Source: Chitinophaga sp. LS1
GTDB lineage: Bacteria; Bacteroidota; Bacteroidia; Chitinophagales; Chitinophagaceae
DNA length: 64,000 nt
Assembly (NCBI RefSeq): GCF_034274695.1
Contig: NZ_CP128362.1
Span: forward strand, 6,512,501-6,576,500
Reading direction: 5' to 3'
The position numbers and the translations under genes were made by a program. Numbering within the stretch: the first letter of the stretch is position 1; the number at the start of each line of letters is the position of its first letter. Of this stretch, positions 45,980 through 53,965 are shown one piece after another. Under the pieces are notes generated by a model that searched no databases, was not told the DNA's origin, and saw only the letters and a program-made list of their open reading frames with translations.

Positions 45980-46366
45980 ATGGAAACAGCCCATACAGCA
46001 CACAGCAAACCCAATGAAGGGCAGGCAGATAAAGAACGGCGGCAGGCTACCGGAGAACAAAAAACAAACGATAATCCTCAGGCATGGTGGGAGCAGTTGG
46101 CGGGCACCCTGCAAGACGATAAGGAAGGCGCAAAAAGCTGGTACAAGTTATTGTCAAACCCGCTTACTGTCATCATTGGTCTATTCCTTTTAGGGTATTG
46201 GCTGTTTACACAAAAACAGGGAGCTAACGCCCATATAGAAAAAGAAAACGAACAACTGAAAAAGGAAATGAAGCAATTAAAAAAGAAATATAAAAAGCTG
46301 CAAAAAAGCATACACGCCCCAACAAGTAGTAGCAGCATTTCTTCCGGTGTCGCTGTATTGGATTAA
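45980..46366 (+). CDS. Single-TM coiled-coil protein
   Basis: 128 aa. A polar head (Gln/Glu/Asp-rich, about 1-55), one membrane helix (SNPLTVIIGLFLLGYWLF, about 60-78) and a Lys/Glu coiled coil (ENEQLKKEMKQLKKKYKKLQ). Unrecognised; typical of small membrane proteins on mobile elements. Confidence 0.6.
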   Translation: METAHTAHSKPNEGQADKERRQATGEQKTNDNPQAWWEQLAGTLQDDKEGAKSWYKLLSNPLTVIIGLFLLGYWLFTQKQGANAHIEKENEQLKKEMKQLKKKYKKLQKSIHAPTSSSSISSGVAVLD

Positions 46367-46404
46367 CGCTAAACAGTATTACTTAAAACGATAAAACAAA
46401 GACG

Positions 46405-46677
46405 ATGGAAACAAATACCACAAAACCGGCGCAAACCAGTTCACACAGCATCCCAATGGATGTATTCATGGATATTGTACGCATCCTGCTGAATAACACA
46501 CTGGATTGGCATGTGGAAGGCATCAATGAAAAAGAGAACAGCCTGTTGATACAGGTAAGTTATCAACCACATTTACCGCGTCACCGCAAAGCCTTAGAGA
46601 ATATACAAAGCATTTTAGCCGACTACGGGTATTACATCAAAGGTTCACCCAATGATGATGCGGAACAGTATGGTTAA
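46405..46677 (+). CDS. Small hypothetical protein, paralogue of the 47,464 gene
   Basis: 90 aa. After a short head, SIPMDVFMDIVRILLNNTLD, then ENSLLIQVSYQP and a last helix LENIQSILADYGYY match the layout of the 85-aa protein encoded at 47,464 (VPVDVLIRVADVLLENEI, HELVIEVEYEKE, VEDIISDY). A helix-strand-strand-helix fold of unknown role. Confidence 0.55.
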   Translation: METNTTKPAQTSSHSIPMDVFMDIVRILLNNTLDWHVEGINEKENSLLIQVSYQPHLPRHRKALENIQSILADYGYYIKGSPNDDAEQYG

Positions 46678-46724
46678 CAATACCCTTACTGTAAAACCTG
46701 CCGTTTAACGTTAAATACTAATTT

Positions 46725-47429
46725 ATGTCAACAGTCTGCCTCCATTGCGGGAAACCCATTCAATCGCAACGTAGCACCAAAAAGTATTGCAGTGACAGCT
46801 GCAAACAACTGGCATTTTATAAGCGCAGCAGCTTACTCTCATCAGGAGCAACTTTACAGGAAACATTAAGCGATAACCAACCACCGGCAAATATCAGTAA
46901 TCAATCTGCGGGTAAACTGTTGAACGGCAACCCAACTGCATTACCAGAACAACAACCAGCAGAAGCGCCTTACCAGTGGGTATATTCCAGGCTAATAGAG
47001 CAGGTAGCTGAATACGTGGATAGCGGCCATGCTTTGTTGCTATTGCAGCATCCAGGGGAGTATTGGAACAGTTACACACTGTCAACTGTAAAATGGGTCA
47101 GTATCCGGCTGCGCTGCCTGCTGGAAAACCTTATCAGGCTTAGTAACCTGCCTGCTGTCAATTATGAAACGTTGAGAGCTGTATTGGAAGCGTTTAACGA
47201 TATAATAGCTTCCCGCCATTTTAGGCTTCTTCGACCTGATTATCCTTATACAAACATTATTAAAGAACTGACCGGCAAATTAGCTGTTCTTGCAAAACAG
47301 GGAAAGCGCAAGCAAACAACCCGTTTCCGCTTAACGCTTAACCGTAAGGCAGAACTGATGGCCGCACGGCATATACTGGCCGGTTTGGTGCCGCCTGCCA
47401 GGTTCAGCGAACTGGAATTTAAAGAATAA
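46725..47429 (+). CDS. Zinc-ribbon protein of the island
   Basis: 234 aa. The N-terminus has CLHCGKPIQSQRSTKKYCSD and a following SCKQLAFYKR: four cysteines in a CxxC..CxxxC zinc ribbon. A flexible linker (about 40-85) leads to a helical domain. DNA or RNA binding is possible. Found between two paralogous small genes; no family name recognised. Confidence 0.6.
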   Translation: MSTVCLHCGKPIQSQRSTKKYCSDSCKQLAFYKRSSLLSSGATLQETLSDNQPPANISNQSAGKLLNGNPTALPEQQPAEAPYQWVYSRLIEQVAEYVDSGHALLLLQHPGEYWNSYTLSTVKWVSIRLRCLLENLIRLSNLPAVNYETLRAVLEAFNDIIASRHFRLLRPDYPYTNIIKELTGKLAVLAKQGKRKQTTRFRLTLNRKAELMAARHILAGLVPPARFSELEFKE

Positions 47430-47463
47430 CCACAACTATTTTTTCACCATTAAAATCAGACAA

Positions 47464-47721
47464 ATGAACACAGTTATTACTAAGAAAGAACTCCATGTTC
47501 CGGTAGACGTACTTATCCGGGTAGCCGATGTTTTATTGGAAAATGAAATTACCAATACTATCATCGGAACAGAAGAAGAAGATCATGAACTCGTAATCGA
47601 AGTCGAATACGAAAAAGAACAGCGGGAGGTGATTCACGAGGTGGAGGACATTATCTCCGATTACCATGAAAATGATGAAGAGGACGAGGACGAAGATGAT
47701 GAGGAAGAAGATGATGAATAA
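47464..47721 (+). CDS. Small acidic-tailed protein, paralogue of the 46,405 gene
   Basis: 85 aa. The conserved core is VPVDVLIRVADVLLENEITN and HELVIEVEYEKEQ. The last 16 residues are almost all Asp/Glu (NDEEDEDEDDEEEDDE), as in DNA mimics, though that is only a resemblance. A hairpin follows at 47,739. Confidence 0.55.
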   Translation: MNTVITKKELHVPVDVLIRVADVLLENEITNTIIGTEEEDHELVIEVEYEKEQREVIHEVEDIISDYHENDEEDEDEDDEEEDDE

Positions 47722-47738
47722 TCCAATTTAGCATTACT

Positions 47739-47767
47739 ACAATCGTGGGGTATATCCTCACGATTGT
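47739..47767 (+). terminator. Hairpin after the acidic-tailed gene
   Basis: A 9-bp perfect stem (ACAATCGTG with CACGATTGT) with an 11-nt loop. Confidence 0.6.
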
Positions 47768-47835
47768 AACCAGCATTTTATTTGAATGTGGGACTACAGA
47801 AAGATGAACCCTTTTTAAACAATAAACAAAGCAAT

Positions 47836-48084
47836 ATGATAAAGCGGGATGATTTATTGGTAATGCGGGCAATAGCCCTTTGTTTTAAACCCTTCTTAAA
47901 ACCGGAAGAAGCGCTCATTTATTGTAATCTGGGCCGAACTCAATTCGCCAAGAATTGTGAGGAATATGGTATTTACAAAACAAATAGCGGGTACTACAGG
48001 AAAGAAGACATAGATACAATGTTGTCCGGTGAAATAGTGGCTGCTGTGACTTCAACCCCTCCGGTTAAACTAAGAGCTGCATAG
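47836..48084 (+). CDS. Small HTH protein, probable excisionase of the island
   Basis: 82 aa from the ATG at 47,836. The core LVMRAIALCFKPFLKPEEAL, IYCNLGRTQFAKNCEEYGIY and YYRKEDIDTML is a winged-helix/MerR-like excisionase pattern. It is very close to the protein at 58,100 in the second island (LVTMRAIAICFKPYLKPEEA, GRTQFAKKCEEFGVF, YFKREDVEKML). In both islands the gene faces the integrase across a hairpin. Role as recombination directionality factor is inferred from this pairing. Confidence 0.75.
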   Translation: MIKRDDLLVMRAIALCFKPFLKPEEALIYCNLGRTQFAKNCEEYGIYKTNSGYYRKEDIDTMLSGEIVAAVTSTPPVKLRAA

Positions 48085-48087
48085 AAA

Positions 48088-48118
48088 ACAGGGCTATTCA
48101 CTGGCGAATAGCCCTGTT
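48088..48118. terminator. Bidirectional terminator between HTH gene and integrase
   Basis: A 12-13-bp stem (ACAGGGCTATTC with GAATAGCCCTGT) flanked by A- and T-runs on both sides, serving both convergent genes. Confidence 0.85.
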
Positions 48119-48129
48119 CTTTTTAATGC

Positions 48130-49224
48130 CTATAGAAACGTACCGATATTAAAAGATGGTAAATGACTGATGGCCTCCGATTGATCTTTGGGTTTATGCC
48201 GTTTATATGTCTGCTGTACCTGTCTGGTGGTCGTATGCCCCATGAGATAAGCGATAGTTACATCATCTACATTCTTATCTTTTAGCAGGATGGAGAAACT
48301 TAACCGGGCGCAAGACCAGGTTACATATTTATTCACTCCTGCACGTTTAACCCATTCTCCCAACACTTTATTTGCACCATTAGCCGTTGGCAAACTAAAC
48401 ACCTTATTCACGGACGTAGTTTTACCAAATGACAACTGTTTTATTTCCTCCAATATGGCAAGGGCTATAGGGTGGAGGGTAAGCACCACTGGTTTGCCTG
48501 TTTTCTGCTGGATAATCCTGGTAATTAAAGTGCCGTTTTGTAAATCCTGCCATTCCTGCCTTTTCACATCCACCCATCTAAGCCCTGTATAGCAACTGAA
48601 TAAAAATGCCAGCTTTACTTGTTGATTAAAACAAGGCGTATTAAGCAGGGCTACATACTCTTCCGATTCCAGGTGTTCTTTAAGGGTAACACTTGGATTG
48701 CGTACAGCCGGAATATCTTCTGTAGGATTATTCCTGTAATATCCATCCTTGGTGGCAGCCTTTACCACCCATTTAAACCGGGCGTAATAATTGGCCGGAG
48801 TTTCACCAGTTAGCGTATCCAATAAATGCCGCCGGAAGCGTTTGCAGAAATTCTCCGTAATATCCACCGGTGAAATGAAATCACTTTTAATATAAGCCTT
48901 GAACTTGGTAAGGCAGCAGGTAAGATGCCGGTTGCCTTCTCTTTTATTTAGTTTGATGTACTCCTCGAAATACTCTACAAAGTTGGCCTTAAACTTATGC
49001 GCAGGAATAACAGGTGTACCTACGGCTTGCTGCTCAATAGTGAGCTGACTCTTTTTAGTCTCCAGTATCTTCAACGCTTCTTTGTTGAAGTTCTTTTGAA
49101 TCTGGTTTTGAGGGTTAGCATAAATAAAGACCCCGGTAGAAGGTCGCTGCCCTGGCCCGCGACCTAAATCATAAAAGAAATAAATCTTATCTCCTTTCTT
49201 ATTGAGTTTTTCTCCGATGTTCAT
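48130..49224 (-). CDS. Tyrosine recombinase/integrase of the tRNA-Leu(CAA) island
   Basis: 364 aa. Arm-binding head (GDKIYFFYDLGRGPGQRPST), core-binding domain (about 80-170) and catalytic domain with Arg216 (CYTGLRWVDV), Arg307 (TWSCARLSF), His330 (LMGH) and nucleophile Tyr340 (QTYKRH). The usual His of the HxxR motif is Ser here (SCAR). It shares head, spacing and catalytic residues with the integrase at 56,904. Encoded just downstream of the tRNA it targets. Direct repeats at 49,428-49,572 are likely its arm sites. Confidence 0.95.
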   Translation of the reverse strand: MNIGEKLNKKGDKIYFFYDLGRGPGQRPSTGVFIYANPQNQIQKNFNKEALKILETKKSQLTIEQQAVGTPVIPAHKFKANFVEYFEEYIKLNKREGNRHLTCCLTKFKAYIKSDFISPVDITENFCKRFRRHLLDTLTGETPANYYARFKWVVKAATKDGYYRNNPTEDIPAVRNPSVTLKEHLESEEYVALLNTPCFNQQVKLAFLFSCYTGLRWVDVKRQEWQDLQNGTLITRIIQQKTGKPVVLTLHPIALAILEEIKQLSFGKTTSVNKVFSLPTANGANKVLGEWVKRAGVNKYVTWSCARLSFSILLKDKNVDDVTIAYLMGHTTTRQVQQTYKRHKPKDQSEAISHLPSFNIGTFL

Positions 49225-49427
49225 AGGGTTCCATTTTTAAAGGTTACGGGAGAGAAGCCCAATGAGCGTGCCATGCCAACAGTAAAATCAGCCTGATTAA
49301 TACCTGTCGCCAGCAAGTGAAAGTTTGCGAAAGAAAGAGGGAACAATAACCTTGAAAATAATTTTGAAAACCATCTTGTACAAAATGGCAGAACTGCCAT
49401 ATAGGCTTGGGTTTCACTGCCAGAAGT

Positions 49428-49617
49428 GAGTGTCATTTTGAGTGTCAAACCGGGTGTCAAATATGCCTTTTCAACCCGTTTTTGATGCAAAAATCCTTTG
49501 GTTAGATTCCGGTTGTGTTCCGGTGGAGTGCCTGCAATTCTGATTGTCATTGCGAGTGTCATTTGAGTGTCGTAAATAGTGGGAAAAAGGGCTAAAAAGC
49601 ATGAAAAACCGACACTC
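49428..49617 (-). repeat. Arm-type direct repeats for the integrase
   Basis: GAGTGTCA or close variants at 49,428, 49,440 and 49,452 (12-nt period) and at 49,542, 49,554 and 49,565 (11-12-nt period), plus one inverted CGACACTC at 49,610. They lie between the integrase gene and the tRNA attachment site. A 113-codon frame over this stretch is composed of these repeats and is not taken as a gene. Confidence 0.7.
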
Positions 49618-49630
49618 CCGAAAATAAAAA

Positions 49631-49659
49631 AGCCTTACAAATCAATGACTTGTAAGGCT
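49631..49659 (-). terminator. Terminator of tRNA-Leu(CAA)
   Basis: A 10-bp stem (AGCCTTACAA with TTGTAAGGCT) followed by T6 on the minus strand, 7 bp past the tRNA end. Confidence 0.85.
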
Positions 49660-49665
49660 ATCAAG

Positions 49666-49749
49666 TGCCCAGAACAGGAATCGAACCTGCACTCCGTTGC
49701 CGAAACAAGATTTTGAGTCTAGCGCGTCTACCAATTCCGCCATCTGGGC
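49666..49749 (-). tRNA. tRNA-Leu (anticodon CAA)
   Basis: 84 nt, class II, with acceptor GCCCAGA pairing TCTGGGC and discriminator A. D-arm is present. The anticodon loop CTCAAAA gives CAA (reads UUG). A variable arm and a T-loop TTCGATT follow. No encoded CCA. Its last 16 nt are duplicated at 26,270, so it is the island attachment site and is restored by the island. Confidence 0.95.
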
Positions 49750-49833
49750 AATCACAACCGTCCTTCAGTTGCGGGTTGCAAATGTATGTATTTTTATTTA
49801 ATTCCAAAATAAATTTATTTTTCCTTCATCTTA

Positions 49834-49863
49834 TTTGAATATCGCAAATTACCGATACATTTG
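49834..49863 (+). promoter_or_regulatory. Bacteroidota promoter of the Old Yellow Enzyme gene
   Basis: TTTG at 49,834-49,837 and TACATTTG at 49,856-49,863, spaced 18 nt, ending 22 bp before the start codon. Confidence 0.65.
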
Positions 49864-49885
49864 CAACTATAAATGATCCAATAAG

Positions 49886-50986
49886 ATGAGCGCAAATAAT
49901 CTGTTTCAGCCATTCCAACTAAAGACGCTGAATATTAAGAATAGAATAGTAATGGCTCCCATGACAAGAGCCTTTTCTCCTAATGGTATCCCCGGCCAGA
50001 ACGTAGCCGATTATTATAAACGCAGAGCAGAAGGTCAGGTAGGCCTCATCCTCTCTGAAGGTACTGTGATCGACCGGCCTTCGTCCTCCGCTGATCCCAA
50101 TATCCCTCACTTTTATGGCACCGAAGCCCTCAATGGATGGAAACGTGTCATTGATGAAGTACATGCAGCTGGTGGTGCTATGGGGCCGCAAATCTGGCAC
50201 CAGGGCATTCAGGCAAACAACCATTCCGGCTGGCTGCCTTCTACACCTTTTGAAGGACCTTCTGGTATATTGGCTCCTGATGGTGTTAATGGAAATGCCC
50301 TGACTGAAAGTGAAATCGCCGATGTGATCAAGGCATTTGCACAAGCTGCTGCTGATGCTAAACGCCTTGGCTTTGAAACCATCGAACTGCATGGCGCCCA
50401 CGCATACCTAATCGATCAGTTCTTCTATGCGCTGACAAACAAACGTACTGACAAATACGGTGGCGCTACTATCGGAGATCGTACCCGCTTTGCCGTTGAC
50501 GTGATCAAAGAAGTGAGAAAAGCTGTTGGTGAAGATTATCCTATCATCATTCGTCTCTCCCAGTTTAAACCTACTGAATATAACCACAAACTCGCTACTA
50601 CTCCCGCTGAAATGGAAACATGGCTCACACCGATGGCCGATGCCGGCATTGATATCTTCCATTGTTCTCAGCGCCGTTTCTGGGAACCGGAATTCGAAGG
50701 AGATGACCTGAACTTTGCAGGATGGGCGAAAAAGCTGACCGGAAAACCTACGATCACTGTTGGTTCTATTGGCCTGTCAGGCGATTTCATGGGGGCTTTC
50801 AGAGGTGAAAGTTCTTCTCCAAGCTCATTGGATGAACTGCTTCGTAGATTTGATCGTGGCGATTTTGATCTGGTGGCTGTAGGACGTCCATTACTGGCTG
50901 ATTCCAATTGGGTTGTAAAGATTAAAGAAGAACGTAATGATGAGCTGAAAGGCTTTAGTAAAGAAGCACTGGCTACATTGTTTTAA
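49886..50986 (+). CDS. Old Yellow Enzyme-family alkene reductase
   Basis: 366 aa, a full FMN-binding TIM barrel. NRIVMAPMTRAFSPNGIP is the N-terminal FMN region, GPQIWHQGIQANNHSG a central strand, and ELHGAHAYLIDQFF carries the substrate-binding His-x2-His/Asn pair (HGAH). YGGATIGDRTRFAVDVIKEV and VAVGRPLLADSNWV (phosphate loop) complete it. It reduces electrophilic C=C bonds or nitro esters with NAD(P)H. Own promoter; terminator at 51,012. The nearby nitroreductase suggests shared reductive detoxification. Confidence 0.95.
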   Translation: MSANNLFQPFQLKTLNIKNRIVMAPMTRAFSPNGIPGQNVADYYKRRAEGQVGLILSEGTVIDRPSSSADPNIPHFYGTEALNGWKRVIDEVHAAGGAMGPQIWHQGIQANNHSGWLPSTPFEGPSGILAPDGVNGNALTESEIADVIKAFAQAAADAKRLGFETIELHGAHAYLIDQFFYALTNKRTDKYGGATIGDRTRFAVDVIKEVRKAVGEDYPIIIRLSQFKPTEYNHKLATTPAEMETWLTPMADAGIDIFHCSQRRFWEPEFEGDDLNFAGWAKKLTGKPTITVGSIGLSGDFMGAFRGESSSPSSLDELLRRFDRGDFDLVAVGRPLLADSNWVVKIKEERNDELKGFSKEALATLF

Positions 50987-51011
50987 TATAAAACTGACAC
51001 TACCCATAAGT

Positions 51012-51041
51012 AAAGCCCTTCATTTTGTAATGAAGGGCTTT
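51012..51041 (+). terminator. Terminator of the Old Yellow Enzyme gene
   Basis: A 13-bp perfect stem (AAAGCCCTTCATT with AATGAAGGGCTTT), 25 bp past the stop codon. Confidence 0.85.
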
Positions 51042-51256
51042 GCTATGAAAAAAATGTCTCTTTAAATCTTGTAAAACGAAAATTGAAGGAAAAGGCCAGC
51101 CTTCACTAAAAGGCCCCCCTCCCCCACACCAATAAAAGATTTATCACCAAAGTATAATCGTATTTGACAAATCCCTCATCCTCACATGCACATCAACCTG
51201 CCCCACCATAATAACCTGCAGAATAGCATCCCTGAACAAAATAAACTAAATTACAG

Positions 51257-51871
51257 ATGATGGATACGCAAATAGAACAATACCTGCCGGTTTTCAGACA
51301 GCAAATAGACAAATGGATCACCTTCAATGACGAAGAGTGGACTATTTTTGCCCAATATTTAAACATCAGGTTACTTCATAAAAAAGATCATTTTACCAGC
51401 GCGGGTGAGGTATGCAAAGAATTAGGTTATATCCTTTCCGGGGAACTACGCCTTTACCATGTCAAAGATGGTGAGGAAATCACCGGTTATTTTTCTATGA
51501 AAAACGAATTTATCTGCTCCTATAAAAGTTTCTTAAAACAGGAACCAGGCTTATCCTACATACAGGCAATCAATGATGCCGTATTGATCACCTTTAATCA
51601 TGCCGCCTTACAACAGCTTTTAAATAACCCTGTTACCGCCCATAAGATGGAACGTTTCGGCAGACTTATAGCTGAACATTTAGTTTTCTGTTACGAAGAC
51701 AGATTGCAGGCCTTTGTAACACAATCTCCTGAAGAACGCTACAAAACGCTTTTAAATAGTAACTCACGGATCTTACAACACATTCCCCAACACTATCTGG
51801 CGAATTATCTGGGTATTACACCTGTGTCACTTTCACGCATACGTAAGCGTATTATGGAATCTGGAAGATAG
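51257..51871 (+). CDS. Crp/Fnr-family transcriptional regulator
   Basis: 204 aa (ATGATG; the second ATG at 51,260 is equally likely). cNMP-binding-like domain (KKDHFTSAGEVCKELGYILS and GELRLYHVKDGEEITGYF) and C-terminal HTH YLANYLGITPVSLSRIRKRI. Homologous to the regulator at 7813. It lies 73 bp before the nitroreductase gene on the same strand and probably controls it, as these pairs often do in Bacteroidota (inference). Confidence 0.9.
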   Translation: MMDTQIEQYLPVFRQQIDKWITFNDEEWTIFAQYLNIRLLHKKDHFTSAGEVCKELGYILSGELRLYHVKDGEEITGYFSMKNEFICSYKSFLKQEPGLSYIQAINDAVLITFNHAALQQLLNNPVTAHKMERFGRLIAEHLVFCYEDRLQAFVTQSPEERYKTLLNSNSRILQHIPQHYLANYLGITPVSLSRIRKRIMESGR

Positions 51872-51894
51872 CAGTTAACTTTTCTTATCTTTTG

Positions 51895-51917
51895 TTAACG
51901 GTTTTACTTTAACGGTT
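51895..51917 (+). promoter_or_regulatory. Direct repeat before the nitroreductase gene
   Basis: TTAACGGTT at 51,895-51,903 and 51,909-51,917, followed by a TAnnTTTG-type TAGTTTTG about 10 bp later. Possible regulator site over the promoter. Confidence 0.35.
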
Positions 51918-51944
51918 GCTATAGTTTTGTTGTAAACTAAATAG

Positions 51945-52583
51945 ATGATGACTGTTAATGAAAGATTACGATGGCGCTATGCTACCAAAAAATTCGATGC
52001 AACGAAAAGTGTGCCGGCTGACAAACTTGAACGTATTGTTGAAGCAATAAGACTTACACCGACTTCAAGCGGGCTTCAACCGTTTGAGTTATTAGTAGTC
52101 TCTAATGTCGAAATCCGCACAAAGATCAGGGCGGTGGCCTGGAATCAGGCGCAAATTACCGATTGCTCACATCTGCTGGTATTTGCTGCCTGGGATGACA
52201 TCACTGCTGATCGCATCAATATGATGTTCGACCTTACCAATGAGGTTCGTGGTATAAGAAGTGAAGGATGGGAAAATTACAGGCAGCAATTGCTGGGCCT
52301 TGTTGCCGGACGGGGCATGGAGGCTAACTATCAGGCGGCTTCACGGCAGGCTTACATTGGGTTAGGCACCGCCTTAATTGCTGCAGCTTTTGAAGGGGTG
52401 GATGCTACACCAATTGAAGGGTTTGACCCCGCAGCTGTTGATGAAATCCTCGATTTTAAATCAAAGCATTTACGAAGCGTTGTCATCATGCCGCTTGGCT
52501 ATCGGGCTACCGAAGGTGATTGGCTGGTGAATTTAAAGAAAGTGAGACGCAGTCGGGAGAATTTCGTTACTGAAATAAAATAA
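51945..52583 (+). CDS. Nitroreductase-family NAD(P)H oxidoreductase
   Basis: 212 aa. The FMN-binding start is RWRYATKKFDATKSVP and RLTPTSSGLQPFELLVVSN, then ASRQAYIGLGTALIAAAFEG and a C-terminal VIMPLGYRATEGDWL, as in NfsB-type enzymes. It reduces nitro compounds or quinones with FMN. Probably regulated by the Crp protein upstream. A hairpin at 52,597 ends the unit. Confidence 0.93.
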   Translation: MMTVNERLRWRYATKKFDATKSVPADKLERIVEAIRLTPTSSGLQPFELLVVSNVEIRTKIRAVAWNQAQITDCSHLLVFAAWDDITADRINMMFDLTNEVRGIRSEGWENYRQQLLGLVAGRGMEANYQAASRQAYIGLGTALIAAAFEGVDATPIEGFDPAAVDEILDFKSKHLRSVVIMPLGYRATEGDWLVNLKKVRRSRENFVTEIK

Positions 52584-52596
52584 GCAACCCTCTAGT

Positions 52597-52633
52597 AACG
52601 ATATACCCCACTCTAAGAGCGGGGTATATCGTT
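52597..52633. terminator. Hairpin between convergent genes
   Basis: A 13-bp perfect stem (AACGATATACCCC with GGGGTATATCGTT) with an 11-nt loop, between the nitroreductase and the effector-like gene, so it may serve both. Confidence 0.75.
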
Positions 52634-52669
52634 AGGTTCAATACTTTATCCTGCACCTCCTTATACCCA

Positions 52670-53965
52670 TCACCAGGAACCATCATCACCATCATCTCCA
52701 CCTTCTCCTATCCCTGTCTCCTCCCCCACATCCAATCCCACAGGCTCCCCATAGTTGATATACATATTATCCTCATCATACCGGATCTCTTTTATCGGGT
52801 CCAGTCCTAATAATTTAGCATAGTGCACCAATAACCACCCTCCTGCACGCCCGTTAGGAGAACCCAATAGTGCAATAAAATCCTTACTGTACGGCTTCTC
52901 TTCACCATTGCTGGACATACTATAATTCTTCATGAGATACTGCATTTTAGAACCATCAGACCAGAGAATGGTATGCAATGTCTGCGCATTAATAATCCCC
53001 TGCCGTTTCAGGGTCTTTAGCTCTATCGTCTCCCTGTCCTGCGGTTTTCGCTCAAACTGCGCCCGCTTAAGCGCCTGTATTTGTGCAGCGATAATATCAG
53101 CATTGGTAGCGACAGGTTGACTTCCGGCACTCTCTTTATCTTTATCACCAAAGTTCTGAGCGGCAATAAATGTCTTCATCTGGGGGTCATACTGGTTGTT
53201 ATAGTACGTTTCACCACGATTTGCCTGCCTGCCAGTACTGATAAGATACTTTTTTACTTTCTGCCCATCCTGAAGTGTATTCACATCCTCATCCTCCATT
53301 GTTGATTGCGGCCGGCGTTCCCGGAAATCATCCAAACCACCAAACAAATCGTCATCGTCTTCTTTATTAGAATGAGAATCCTCTTGCGTCACTTCCTGCT
53401 GCTTAGGTACAGATACTGTATATTTCAGGGTATCTTCATAGTTCGTGTTCAATAGCCTTTCCGTCCGGGTAAAATGCATCTCCTCCTCCCGGACTGTTTT
53501 CGCATTTTCAAGGGCAGTAAGGATCTTTTCTCCTGTAGCATAACTATCATCATATTGTTTTTCTGAGGCCGCCAATGATTTCGTGCCAAAAATGACGGGG
53601 AAATCCAGATTTTCCGGATTTGCCAGTTGTTCTGATTGCTCATTTCCCCCCTCGGCCATGTGTGCGGAGAGTTCTTCAAGTACCGTGTCTTTAGAACGTT
53701 TTAATTGTATCACAGGTGTTGCTGCGGGATATCCGGTTTTCAACTGTCTGGCCTGCAAACCAGCATTCGCCATTTCCTGGTAAGCCTGCAATTGCCGCAC
53801 CTGGGTACTATTAATGACCTTTGCCTGCAGCTGCCGTTGGATAATAGCTTCCGGCCGGTTGTTCATCAATTGAAAAGCGCCGCCGCTTTTATTTACCGTT
53901 GATGTTAAACTGCTGTTAGCAACCTGCTTTGGGGCGGAGGCAGCCAGGTTCTCATGGGTAATCAT
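52670..53965 (-). CDS. Effector-like protein with an NRPEAI..RQLQ head (eCIS/T6SS-cargo style)
   Basis: 431 aa, no signal peptide. The head FQLMNNRPEAIIQRQLQAKV, NSTQVRQLQAYQEMANAG and PVIQLKR is the modular N-terminus often seen in Bacteroidota proteins that precede DUF4157-like or toxin domains and are tied to contractile injection systems. The middle is acidic and low-complexity. The C-terminal 150 residues hold a possible enzymatic domain (KFIALLGSPNGRAGGWLLVH type segment) of unknown kind. No injection-system or immunity gene lies nearby. The cargo role is inferred from the head only. Confidence 0.55.
   Translation of the reverse strand: MITHENLAASAPKQVANSSLTSTVNKSGGAFQLMNNRPEAIIQRQLQAKVINSTQVRQLQAYQEMANAGLQARQLKTGYPAATPVIQLKRSKDTVLEELSAHMAEGGNEQSEQLANPENLDFPVIFGTKSLAASEKQYDDSYATGEKILTALENAKTVREEEMHFTRTERLLNTNYEDTLKYTVSVPKQQEVTQEDSHSNKEDDDDLFGGLDDFRERRPQSTMEDEDVNTLQDGQKVKKYLISTGRQANRGETYYNNQYDPQMKTFIAAQNFGDKDKESAGSQPVATNADIIAAQIQALKRAQFERKPQDRETIELKTLKRQGIINAQTLHTILWSDGSKMQYLMKNYSMSSNGEEKPYSKDFIALLGSPNGRAGGWLLVHYAKLLGLDPIKEIRYDEDNMYINYGEPVGLDVGEETGIGEGGDDGDDGSW

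Larger units (their letters stand above)
26269..49681. mobile_element. 23.4-kb genomic island in tRNA-Leu(CAA)
   Basis: GTGCCCAGAACAGGAAT, the last 16 bases of tRNA-Leu(CAA) plus one base, occurs at 26,269-26,285 and again as the tRNA end at 49,665-49,681. The integrase gene (48,130-49,224) is next to the intact tRNA. Between them lie the defence operon, regulators and small element genes. The displaced end is followed by a terminator hairpin, now split by IS1182, as expected for an integration that pushed the old tRNA tail away. Confidence 0.8.

Noticed and set aside
49221..49562. 113-codon frame upstream of the integrase with an ATGA overlap
   Set aside because: It is made of the GAGTGTCA arm repeats and lies between integrase and attachment site, where non-coding recombination sites are expected.
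49428..49617. CRISPR array from short spaced repeats
   Set aside because: The repeat units are only 8-10 nt at 11-12-nt spacing; no 25-40-nt repeats with unique spacers and no cas genes occur anywhere in the window. The Cas4-like nuclease belongs to the defence operon.
53081..53305. Small plus-strand frames within the effector-like gene
   Set aside because: Antisense to a low-complexity acidic region; no independent support.
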